A DNA stretch of 24,304 nucleotides from contig MZNV01000829.1 of the NCBI GenBank assembly GCA_002081555.1, positions 1 through 24,304 on the forward strand, given 5' to 3'. A program made the translations under genes and the position numbers. The notes under the pieces are model-generated. The model searched no databases and was not told where the DNA came from. It saw only the letters and a list, made by a program, of their open reading frames with translations. The stretch's first letter is position 1, and each line of letters opens with the position of its first letter. This DNA is from Protostelium mycophagum (Eukaryota; Evosea; Variosea; Protosteliida; Protosteliaceae). Shown piece after piece: positions 1 through 9,440 of the stretch.

Positions 1-2
1 GT

Positions 3-182
3 TATAACAGACCATTCATCATTGACCAGGAGTACTCAATATCCTTCTGGACTATCTATCACGGCTTTACCCAGCAGGCAAAGACTCAGTACTACCCTAT
101 TGGGTCAAACTGGCAAACATCAAGAACATACTGTCAGTGGAAAGAGAACCAACAAGTTTGGAGAAGCCAATTTTGTGAGTAG
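3..182 (+). CDS. 3' end of an unidentified protein-coding gene (5' part outside window)
   Basis: Frame 3 is open from the window edge to a TAG at 180-182, giving about 59 residues rich in aromatic residues and tryptophan (IDQEYSISFWTIYHGF, then YYPIGSNW and CQWKEN). That composition looks like folded protein and not random translation. The other two plus frames also have stops nearby, so the frame choice rests on composition only. I do not recognise the family. It would be the last exon of a plus-strand gene whose start lies to the left, and it converges on the small minus-strand gene ending at 416. No clear AATAAA was seen just after the stop. Confidence 0.4.
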   Translation, partial: YNRPFIIDQEYSISFWTIYHGFTQQAKTQYYPIGSNWQTSRTYCQWKENQQVWRSQFCE

Positions 183-415
183 AAGATTTTGAGGAACCCA
201 CAGAAGAATATTACAATGTTTCAACTGAAAATTAAAATCAGTCAAAAATTGTGATCAGTACTTGGCAACAATTCAATGTTTTTGTTGTCATAAAATATTT
301 CAAGTTGTTGTGGTCAGTAATTATTTCAACTGGCGTTTTTGTTTCTATTGTGAAATGGCGCTAACTTTTTAACCTTTCTATAATACAAGCAACTCTTTGT
401 CATGAGTGTTATAAT
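183..415. other. AT-rich intergenic stretch between convergent genes
   Basis: This stretch holds the 3' flanks of two convergent genes. I see AT-rich sequence with TTTT runs and no RNA gene, repeat or open frame that I can support. Confidence 0.5.
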
Positions 416-646
416 TTAATTCTGCTTGCCGCAATTTCTGTGAATAAAATTCCACAGGTTGTACACCATCTTTGTGTTTTTGTGATAATACACCTGCTTT
501 TTCAGGAAGTTTTCTGAGGCAAAAATGTTCATGGTTGAATACCGAGCCAGTCTTGGTTTTTCATCCTTTGGTTTTTGTACCGATGAGTCTTTGTACAATG
601 GGAGATTTGGAGGAGTATGGAATGTTGAGGAGGCAACCGAAGGCAT
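416..646 (-). CDS. small basic protein of unknown function (76 aa)
   Basis: A minus-strand ORF starts at the ATG at 644-646 (MPSVASSTFHTPPN) and ends in TAA at 416-418. It could be extended upstream in frame, but the sequence before this ATG is AT-rich and UTR-like, so I chose this start. The protein is basic and tyrosine/asparagine rich (KPKDEKPRLARYST, then NFLKKQVYYHKN and YNLWNFIHRN), with no signal peptide and no membrane segment. The N-terminal Ser/Thr/Pro stretch followed by a compact basic tail would fit a small organelle or ribosome-associated protein, but that is inference. It converges with the partial gene ending at 182. Confidence 0.4.
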   Translation of the reverse strand: MPSVASSTFHTPPNLPLYKDSSVQKPKDEKPRLARYSTMNIFASENFLKKQVYYHKNTKMVYNLWNFIHRNCGKQN

Positions 647-839
647 GATGCACGCTTGTGTGATCGCAAAATAAATAAAGGTACATCGGTTATTGTAGAA
701 TAAAATTATTTCGAGGATTGTTAATTTTTTTTGGTTCCGTAGAAACGACAAGAGTGTTGTAAAACTACATCACTTACACGACAATCACAGAATCAAATCT
801 GAACATCATCGGATCAAACACCACAGAATTGACACCAGA

Positions 840-2727
840 ATGGTGCTTAATCCCATCAATGTTGCCCTCTCAGGTCTTTTCGCTGGATGTGAGTTTTTTT
901 ATCAGGTACCTTGATCTTATATCTCCAGTGATGGCCATCTTCAGTGCGGTTGTTGTTGAAAAGCTTGGAGGAGCATTAGGTGGAATATTGGCGTGAGTTG
1001 AGATCTGATTTCATATCGTCGAGTGATGTTCTGAAGGACGATGCCCGCCACCATCATGGCGGCTTCCGTTGGCATTTATTTACAATCTGGAGAAAATATG
1101 GAGGTACTCACTGATGCAATGTTCACAGTCGCTTCTGGCATGGTGGGTCAATAATTCAATTTTTTGTTTGGTTTGCTATTTCATCTTATACTATCTAAAA
1201 GAACACACTTATGGTGATCTCTAAATGATGATGCAGTTGTTGAACACAGGTTACCTTTACTGCTGGAAGATCACACCAAAGATAATACCGCGCACATTGT
1301 CTTCGCGAATCAGATTGCTCATTGTGGCTCTGGTAAGTATCCTATTCTGGGGAGTTGGCGCTCTTTTGTACGTCTTATTGACACAATGGCTCCGAAGAGG
1401 TGACTCTTCCCTGAATTTTCCCTGAATTTTCACGATTTTTTCTTGTATAAAATTTTGACTATTCACCTTTTTATTTAGATTTTGAATACATTTCCAAGAA
1501 ATAAAAAATTAAGTTGAATGTCCATAGAAGGAATCAGTGTGATCTGGATTGGCTCCACATCATTAGGAGTTACAATCATTTTTGGTGTAATCGTCGTCAT
1601 TCTACAACCCGCACCAGGTGACGTAACGTGCTTTCCCGCCAAATTTTGAATTTGAAAAGCGCCGTCCGGTAAGAAATCAACACATTGGGCGATACACCTG
1701 GCGAGAGCTGTTTCGGCTGCTGCGTGAGTACCGGATTTTGCGCCTTTATTTCAATTCATCAAAAAACCCCAATTCATAAAAATCGTCATTATCATTTAAT
1801 TTCAAAAATCTATTTTGGCGGGAAATCTCCCAACACGATCGAAAATTATCTGTAGAAATGAAAAAGCAGAGATCTTTGACTTTTTGCGGTTGTTACCGTA
1901 ATTGGCTGCGGTAATGAATCCGGCAATTAACGCTGACTCACATAAAATGACAACCAATAGAGCTATTATGGCATCCAATCTCTTGTCTACAGTCTCAGGG
2001 CCTGCTGCTGGTATGGCTTCTGTCTACCCGGCTATTTATAGCACCACTATGATCACCGTCTGGTTCACACAGGGTGAATCCGTCACCAATGGTGCAGGTG
2101 AGATTAATATTTTCGTTATTATTTTTATTTAAATCTCTTTCGAGTTGTAGAAGGTACATGCTTTACGCATGGTATATTTCTTGCCAACTATTGCATTCTC
2201 AGCAAGACAAGAATCTGACAGAAAAAGCAAACATTTATTTTTATGGTTTGTGTCGAGCTCATTTTTTTATGTTTTTGCACAATTGCATCCACTTTCTAAA
2301 CATAAAATAGTGGGGCCGATGATGCTGGGCGGACTGTCCGTCACCGCTTTTGCGCTAAACACCACATGGTGTATACCTCTTGTTGGTCCTTTTGCAGCCG
2401 TTCCAATATGCCTCGCGATCTCGATGATAGGTGATGTTGATCGTTGTTGCGATGATTAAAAACTGACATGTGACAGGTGTATCATTACCAGTGTATCTGT
2501 TTTTGAGGTTGCTGTCTAATAAGAGGAGCGACCTTCAAAAGGTGAGTCTTACTGTATTGTCAATGTTCCAGAATAACTGACAAAACCAGGTCAACATCGA
2601 CATGGAAGAGACAAAATACACGATGTTGCGAGAAGAAGTGATACCGAATGTAGAGACACCGACTGTAGTAGAGATACAGACAACAAATACCAGCGCAGAA
2701 CAGAAGCAAGAAGGACAACCCAGTTGA
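840..2727 (+). CDS. multi-pass membrane protein with internal duplication (331 aa, 10 exons)
   Basis: Exons read as 840-888, 929-992, 1037-1142, 1237-1399, 1528-1617, 1660-1723, 1961-2097, 2311-2430, 2477-2541 and 2590-2727. They total 996 nt in one frame, ending in TGA. The protein has two similar halves. The first (about residues 8-85) contains GGILATMPATIMAASVGIYL followed by QSGENMEVL. The second (about 180-265) contains AGMASVYPAIYSTTM, then TVWFTQGESVTNG. Each half has a P-A-x3-x-M turn, a hydrophobic helix, a Q-x-G-E stretch and another helix. A further membrane segment (LLIVALVSILFWGVGALLYVLL) links them. The C-terminus is a hydrophilic tail rich in E, T and Q, probably cytosolic. The inverted or tandem two-half design is usual in small transporters, but I cannot name a family. 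The 237-nt intron 6 carries a TTACCG/CGGTAA pair. Confidence 0.75.
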
Positions 2728-2771
2728 CAAGGATCAGATTTTGAAGTGTTCACCATTTTCATTGTGGAGAA

Positions 2772-2777
2772 AATAAA
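2772..2777 (+). terminator. poly(A) signal AATAAA of the membrane protein gene
   Basis: An AATAAA lies 45 nt after the stop codon at 2725-2727, in an A-rich context. The next gene's first in-frame ATG is at 2934, so the spacing between the two same-strand genes is tight. Confidence 0.5.
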
Positions 2778-2933
2778 TCAAGAAATCGAATTATCTTTCT
2801 AAAGAGCCTCTTTGAAGCAGATGTGCAGTCCTCAGAGGCAGCTAAACCTGTGTCGTTCTGTTGCTTTTCGCGGATATTTATTTTATTTTAATCCCAAATT
2901 TTTTTGGATCAATCACATCGCGATCAACAGCAG

Positions 2934-5850
2934 ATGGAATTGGACGACTTAGAGAGTCTCTTGTTGAGTAATAATGACCCGACTCAATTTATGCCAGCAC
3001 AATCAACTCCGGTTGTACCTCCTCGTCCGGTGATATCACTACAAACACAACAAAATGCAGCGTCTCCAAGACCAAATCCTCCTATGAATAATACCAGGCC
3101 ACCTGCCATGACGCCAATGGTCCGTATATAGTGAATTGATTTTTGTCTGATCATACTAGCCTCAAAATAGAGTCACGGGGCAGTTACCTCTTCCTCTAGC
3201 TGCTGGACAGAGATATCCTGCACAGGTAAAAAGTGCCTGCTAATTGATCCTTTTTAAATACAACCATTTTTTGATCAATTGGAACTCATTTTGTGCTCTC
3301 AACAAATTGTCTCGAGTATGAGGACTGATCATCCAATCCCAATCATTTACCAGTTATTGATTTGATAATTAAAATAATACAGCCAACCATTGCAAATAAC
3401 TCGACGATGGCAAAGCAGAGTGCACCACCACAAGGAACCATCAGACCAGTCACAGCGAGCGGGATCATACAACAGAATCCTGGTACTATTCAGCCAGTGA
3501 AGCAAGCCATCAACATGACCCCGCAATTACAACAAGCACAACAGAATTCAACTCTAGGCATCGCTCAAAGTATGCATACATCTCCATCATGTCTTCTGCT
3601 TTCCCGCCAAAAACCTCAGGAATATGACCGTTGAGATTTGAAATTTCTGTCTGAAAAATTCAAAATTGCAGTTAATCGTCTGGTACCTCTCATAAATTAC
3701 GTCGAAAAATTGAAGCCAAGTTTGGCCATGGATAAGCAAGATTTATTAACCCTAGCAATAACTAAATATAACAAAAAAGAGGTAACCTTTTTGAATTTCC
3801 ATGTTCTGAGGGATGAAAATATTTATTTAAAATGACAATCTCTTGCTCAAAATGTGACACAAATATAAAAACGGCTTTGATATGGCAGATATTATATTTA
3901 TGATATTGTGGGATATTCTCGCACGGTTCCATAATACCGCTTTTTTCAAAAATCTAAAATCGATAACCTCTGTACACAATAATAATGAATAAAAACACAA
4001 CAAAATAAAAATGATACAGATTAATCCGGAGCAACTCGTGAAGGAATTTTCAAATTTATTGGGAAAAGATAACCTATCAAATATAATCAAAAAGATCAAT
4101 CAAATTATACAACAGAAGCAGATGTCTACAGGCACCAATAACACCCCGACACCCCCATATTCGGTAGGGTTTTTTCTCATCTACAACTGGGGATTTTCAA
4201 AGAAAAGTCTCGCCAAAAATAGATCCGTGGAAATTTTCAAAATCAAGGATCATTTTTTTGCCGAAAGTTGACATATCATATGCAGCTCTGCTGCATATAA
4301 AATAATATTTTGTGGCGTTGGGAGAAGTTTTTTGTTCGCGCTCACCTCATAAAAGATTTTACACGTGAAAATTGAGTAAAATAAATGACCAAAATTTTTG
4401 AGAAGAAAAGAGTCTGAAAGTAAATAGGCCAACGGGATGCCACAAAATACAGGTCTGCCCACAAATATCAACACGACTCAACTTCTACAAACTGTAAAGG
4501 AAAAAGGTATTGGGGCTCCGATCGTTCCTGGAATGACGGGTAAATTATTCATGCGATCTACAACGCTGTAGATGGACGAAAATAGTTTCATTGAGACTTT
4601 TAAGGGATCGCGGGGATCAAGGCGAACGTGTCAACGCCAGCTCTTCCGGGAAGTATGACCGCTTTGAATAATGCCGCCATGCTGTGAGATTTAAATTTCA
4701 ATTTTTGGCGGGAAATAACAGTCGACAGAAAAAAATCAAAAGTCTCCGCGCCACCAAAAGGAAAGTATCCAACGGTCAACGTTCCAGGAACAACGCCGGT
4801 CAATAATCCTGCAATGTAATATATTTTTTAAAAAACTTTGTGGGCGCCAAAATTGAAAAAAACAGAAAAAAAGAAGAATATAAAGACCTCAATGACGTCA
4901 CAAAAATGGCGGGAATAGACCTGCCAAAAGAGGTGAGATATCATTGTGTTCCATGAACTGATCTATTTTTAGAGTGGGTTATCAGATGACATCGAAGATA
5001 GCAAGGAGACAGACGTGGAGCCCCCTTTTTTCAACTTGAGGAATTTCAGGCTGAGAATCATGAATTCCAGTACGTATCATAAATTTCTCCGATCTTTCCC
5101 AGAAAATTCCAGTCGAATTCTGAGAAATTTCAGTGAAAAATTCTGGAACGGGGGTGGATGTGAATAATGTACCGATGGACGTGTACCATTTCATATCTTA
5201 TGCCGCACAAGATTATTTAAGACACGTCATCGAACAGATCGACAAATCCGCGAGGGCCAGAATGGACTCACAAAAGGTGAGATTCAAAATTCAAATCCAG
5301 CATTTTGCCGCCAAAAAAGTTCTTCGACTCACCGAAATTTCCAGGAAGAGATGCCTTACGTCATCACAAGTGACGTGCGCGTAGAACTGTACCGAGAACA
5401 AAACGAGACCGCCGCGAAACTCTCGAATCAGCCACAGAAAGGCCCAACGCCATCCCTTGTCGGCCTCCGCTCTGATAACGTCCCGCTTCCCCCCAAAGGA
5501 TTGACACAAGTACAGTTAAAGACACTACAAGAGTACCACCAGAAATTGGTGCAGCTAAACCCGGTGCAACAGAAGGAATACAGAGACTTGAAGACTATAT
5601 ATGACAGGATGGTGAGTGACGCTCTCTACGATTTGAATTTGTACAAATATGTCGTTTGATTTACTGGAAAATGGCGCGAAAAACAAGATAAAAAATTCAA
5701 AAACTCAAATATGGCGGGAAAATTAAAATATCGTAGATGAGAAGCCAGAAGAGGTTGGGTGTCCGGGACGCACAGAACACACCGAGAGTTGTAGACCCAG
5801 AATACCACATCAGGCACGAAGTAGAGAGGAAAAGAAAAAGAACCCTGTGA
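2934..5850 (+). CDS. TAF4: TFIID subunit TAF4 (549 aa, 13 exons)
   Basis: TAF4 is the TFIID core subunit that pairs with TAF12 through a histone fold and supports promoter recognition by RNA polymerase II in the nucleus. Exons read as 2934-3123, 3173-3225, 3383-3569, 3672-3781, 4020-4163, 4428-4539, 4605-4683, 4729-4815, 4866-4932, 4973-5069, 5134-5276, 5345-5611 and 5737-5850, exactly 1650 nt. The N-terminus is Q/P/N-rich low complexity. Residues about 147-215 fit an RST domain (RLVPLINYVEKLKPSL, then EQLVKEFSNLLGKDNL). From about 321 the conserved C-terminal TAF4 region begins with EEYKDLNDVTKMAGIDL. It continues with DVYHFISYAAQDYLRHVIEQ and ARARMDSQK, where animal TAF4 has a VSHATQ..L..LVEKI stretch, then SDVRVEL. 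The end is basic (RKRKRTL). The RST domain and C-terminal domain together make the call firm. Confidence 0.88.
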
Positions 5851-5899
5851 TCATGTCTTTGGGATGACATCCTTGTCTCTTGGTACCTGAGGATTTTTA

Positions 5900-5905
5900 A
5901 ATAAA
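5900..5905 (+). terminator. poly(A) signal AATAAA of TAF4
   Basis: An AATAAA lies 50 nt after the TGA at 5848-5850, inside TTTTTAAATAAATTC. It is the only such hexamer in a suitable position. Confidence 0.5.
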
Positions 5906-6229
5906 TTCTGAATCAGTAAAGAACTGCAAAAGAGTTCTTCTGGTGCTTTTGTGGTGCAGAGCAGAAAGACAATTCCAGTTTGCATTGTCTTTCATATAAC
6001 AAAATGACAAAGCAGTTGACCCTTCATCAGATGTTTCATCTTTGTATCGAAGATCTCTTCAAGTGAATAAGTATTGATTTCAGACTGGTGAATGTTAAAA
6101 TACAAACTAAATTGAGCGATAAGGAACACAATATCTCTGGGGATCCAGAAGGATCTATGTAGATGCCCTCTGTGAGAGATTGACCAAGTGCTCATTCCTG
6201 TTTGGTCAAAGACATTGGTGACATGTCAC

Positions 6230-6530
6230 CCACAAAGATTCTTGCTTTTTGGGTGTCATGATTTAGAAATAAATCTGCAATTGTATTCCTGTCCACTACT
6301 GCAGCAAAATATGCATTGATGCCAGTTGAAAGTCAATACAAAATGTATTCTAGGTAAATACTGTGATCTTAGTGCTGCTTTTTCTGACGGTTTACCTGAG
6401 TCACTGGTCCATGGTCTAAATGATTTAGAAATAAATCTGCAAGGTGATTAAATACCTGCATTGGGACCACTCTACAGTCTGTCTGACTCTGAACAAAAAA
6501 TTGTTAAAAAATATGCAAAGGACATGATGA
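6230..6530 (+). mobile_element. decayed Ty3/gypsy LTR retrotransposon piece: start of reverse transcriptase
   Basis: On the plus strand near 6355-6525 the translation resembles the entry to a Ty3/gypsy reverse transcriptase: a KYCDL..AFSDGLPESL stretch, a DLEINLQ stretch and GPLYSLSDSEQKIVKKY, which match the usual VFSEGLPESLPPH and GPLYSLSP.EL.ALR motifs. A shorter repeat of the DLEINLQ segment lies about 160 nt upstream. The copy is broken in several places, has no visible LTRs or full gag-pol, and is best read as an old fossil. Its edges are approximate. Confidence 0.6.
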
Positions 6531-6544
6531 TGCATAGTTGTCTT

Positions 6545-6800
6545 GCAAATACAAAATATACAAAGATATTGGTTCAGAGACTGATTAATTTGTTCAGTCT
6601 GACTATCTGTTTCAGGATGAAATCCTGTTGATGTTTTATGATCAACACCTAATTGCTTCTAGAACTCTGTGTAGAATCCTGAATCAAAATGTACATCTTA
6701 ATTGGTAATAAGATCTTCAGGGATACCATGATGTCTGAATATACAATCAATGTACAATTCAAAAGGACAAAGGCCTTTTTTGTCTGTCAAAGTCTTGTGT
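6545..6800 (-). mobile_element. decayed Ty3/gypsy LTR retrotransposon piece: integrase core
   Basis: Read on the minus strand, this stretch shows integrase-core hallmarks of Ty3/gypsy elements: an FRHHGIPEDLIT segment and a GFHPETDSQTEQINQSLN segment, corresponding to the family's FRHHGLP and YHPQTDGQTER motifs. It is broken in a few places and lacks ends. It lies directly beside a reverse-transcriptase piece that faces the other way, so the element has been rearranged or two insertions are present. It is probably old. Sequence on either side (about 5.9-6.2 and 6.8-7.0 kb) may belong to the same ruin but cannot be assigned. Confidence 0.65.
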
Positions 6801-7060
6801 AGCTCCTATAATGTTTGCACAAAAAAAGGACAGTTTGCAAACCTGGGAAACATCCTCTAACTGCAACAAAAAAGCTATCTTAATCATCGTGCTCTCCACC
6901 CATTTCAAAAAGGGTCAGTTGCGATATAACAGCTGCAACTCAAACACCAGTACAGCCATCTCTATCAACTTTAATACAAATTTGACCAAGCAGCACAATA
7001 CGATGAATAAATAGCTGATTTTCAGAATATGGACACGTGGGCAATTCGAATCAAAAGTGT

Positions 7061-9034
7061 TTATTTCCGTCCCTTGCCTTTGCCCGCGCTTTTCCCACCT
7101 GCACTTTTCCCGCCTGCACTTTTCCCGCCTTTTTTGGGGGTGGAATTGCTGAGGATACCCTTCCTCATCTTGAGTCCAGTCACGTGCTTTCCTTCCACCT
7201 TCTGCTTCTTGTTCGCTTGGATCGTCTTGTTGGCGACCTGTGACGTCATCAGTCTCGAATATTCGTGACGTTCTACAACTCACCTTCTCCAGCTTGTTTT
7301 CGTCGAGTTTTCCTTCGACCTTGCTGAAGACTCTCTTCAGTATCTTCTTGCTTTGGTCGTTTTCGTCTTCGCGGACAAGTGACTCGAACTAAAAAGTCTC
7401 AGACTCCAGAACGTTTCGTAGTGAAAGTTGGAGCTGCCAAGTGTACTTGTCGGCAAACCAAAATGTGCAGTAGATGCATTTTGGCGGCAAAACAAAAATA
7501 CATCGGTACAACTCCATCGTTTCATAGCCATGAAAATGAAATTTTGACAAGGTAGATAGTTTGAGTTGTGGCTTCGCCAAGATGCATTCGCCAAGATGCA
7601 TTCGCTGATGATGTCTATGCATCTTTTGCGATCCGCAACAAATGAGTCATAATCTTATGCAACTCCAAAGCTCGCTTGAAAAAAGACCAGCCGATGCCTC
7701 TCGCAGAGCAGAAATATTTTGAGATTTTCGGCGTCTACAACTCACCTTTCTCTTCTCCTTGACAGACTTTTCGCCCTTGTTAAGTTTGTCGAATTTTCCA
7801 ACAGAAACGGTCGATCTCTGGGCAATGTTCAAGACCTTGTCAATATCCTGCTTAGGCACCCTTCCCTTCGATTGTAGAGACAGTGTTCCTGGAATATGTC
7901 AGAAATTTCGTGGAAATCGGGCGTCTACAACGAACCGGGAAGTTTGGGGCCGGACTTCTTGGCAGCATTGGACTTGTTCGCGGCCTCTCGTTCTCTTTGC
8001 TTCAATATGCTCTTCTTCTTTTTGTTCTCTAAAGCATCAAAGGGGTCCTCGAATGCCGGGTCTGTGTTCTGTCAGAATTTCCCGGATTTCGTTGCGTACC
8101 GTCGGATGCCTTGGCCTCTATCGCCCAGTTGAATTTATCTTTGTCTGCCTTTCCGTATCCAAATCTCGGCTTGTAAGTGTCTGTCTCCTGTTATTTTCAG
8201 TCTTTTTTCTGTCAAATTTCCTGAAGTATTTTTGACACAACACAGAAATAAATGGCTCTTGTGGAGGTTCTAAAGGTAAGAAGGGCATCAGACTGTACTG
8301 CGCTTGTCGGGCTTATTGTCTATTTCACAAAAAGAAAAAAGAGTCAGTGTGTCACACGATGCACAACATCTCTGTACATTCTGGTACAGACAAAATGAAA
8401 GATGGACATCACCTGATCGTGAACCATGAGGTCTCTCTTCCTCTTTATGATGCCCTTGTCTTGAGCAAACTTCTCCCATTTGGTCATCGACTTCTGTTTT
8501 GGTGGCTGATTCTACTTAATATCTTCCGACATCTGATCAGGTATCGGCACTTACCGCCTTCTCTCTTGGTATGGGGGTCTGTGGTGGGGGAAGCTTGACC
8601 ATGGCGCCGATAGAACCATCTGTTGTTGGGATGATGGGTAGATCAAACATCTTATTGAACAATAATTGTACGTTGTCACGTGCGGCAGCGGTTAATGTGG
8701 CTTCTTTATCTGATCTGAAAAAAATGAGAAAGTTGTGATTAAATGAAAATTGATGCCAGATGGCTTGTTGTCGATGATCTAGGAGGAAAATATTGTGAAA
8801 ACAAGAAGATATGAAGAATGTGACTTAAAGCATCACTCACTTAAGACCCTGGATATCCACTGGTTTAGGGTCAAATACGGCCAAATTTCCAATGTCATAT
8901 CGGACATTATCCTCTCTCTGAACCTCTGTCGAGTGGATGCTAATAATCATCCATCAGCAAGCTCTCGAATTCATATCAATAACGTACTATCTCTTCTTCT
9001 CCGCCTCCAGAAACTCTAAAGCAGCTGTGGACAT
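7061..9034 (-). CDS. RRS1: ribosome biogenesis protein Rrs1 (341 aa, 9 exons)
   Basis: Rrs1 acts in the nucleolus with Rpf2 to bring the 5S RNP (5S rRNA, uL18, uL5) into pre-60S particles. Exons on the minus strand are 9034-8988, 8939-8841, 8714-8555, 8493-8413, 8187-8100, 8061-7936, 7888-7746, 7388-7284 and 7237-7061, exactly 1026 nt. The N-terminal half holds the family core: DIGNLAVFDPKPVD, ARDNVQLLFNKMFDLP, KLPPPQTPIPREK, KSMTKWEKFAQDKGI, then KPRFGYGKADKD (RPRWGYKRA in animals). The middle has AQRSTVSVGKFDK, as in human RRS1. The C-terminus is lysine-rich with tandem KSAGGKSAGGK repeats, paralleling the GGKRKGG repeats of the human protein. It is divergent from Rae1. The 225-nt and 357-nt introns are long for this gene set. 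Confidence 0.93.
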
Positions 9035-9440
9035 GATTATCGAGTGTGCAGGAAAAAATGAGGATCGGAAGAAATTCAATTACTGTTTGTAGACGATCTA
9101 ACAAAACTGAGAAAGAGAAAACATCCAGCAAGAGACCCACTTTTGTCTGCAGATCGAAGGATGACCGCCTAGGCTCTTCTTAAATTGCTGACATTTCTTT
9201 CAAACTCTCAAGTGTTTAATTGTCCTAATAATAAATAGTGAATTCATTATGATGTCCTCACCATCGCTTCTTTGTTCTACTGGAAAGACCACGCAGAATC
9301 TCATGTTCAATTTTTGGTTTATCTCACTTAATTAGAAGCGTCTACATCATTGTAGAATGAAGTTCCCTTGCTTCTGCCCGGAATTTTCCTTGGCATCAGA
9401 TCTCCCACCAAGATCACATTGCAGAAATTAATTCACAAAC
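9035..9440. promoter_or_regulatory. shared intergenic region of the divergent RRS1/RAE1 pair
   Basis: The two start codons face away from each other across 406 bp. The stretch is AT-rich, with pyrimidine-rich segments near the RAE1 ATG, and it includes a TCTACATCATTGTAGA inverted pair near 9343-9358. No TATA box in a convincing place and no RNA gene were seen. A bidirectional promoter for two growth-linked genes is inferred from layout alone. Confidence 0.5.

Larger units (their letters stand above)
5906..7060. other. gene-poor region between TAF4 and RRS1 (contains the fossil element)
   Basis: Apart from the two retrotransposon pieces, no host gene could be supported here. Short open frames on both strands, including a minus-strand stretch at 5992-6195, are too weak to call and may be further element debris. 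Base composition is AT-rich, and short direct repeats such as GATTTAGAAATAAATCTGCAA occur twice, near 6261 and 6421. Confidence 0.5.

Noticed and set aside
5992-6195. Minus-strand ORF thought to be RNase H of the retrotransposon
   Set aside because: Only a weak resemblance (an IPRDIV..LAQFSLYF stretch), and its place relative to the integrase piece does not fit the usual gene order.
7759-8235. 158-codon plus-strand ORF over RRS1
   Set aside because: It is antisense to RRS1 exons 5 to 7 and their introns, and the RRS1 frame matches the known family.
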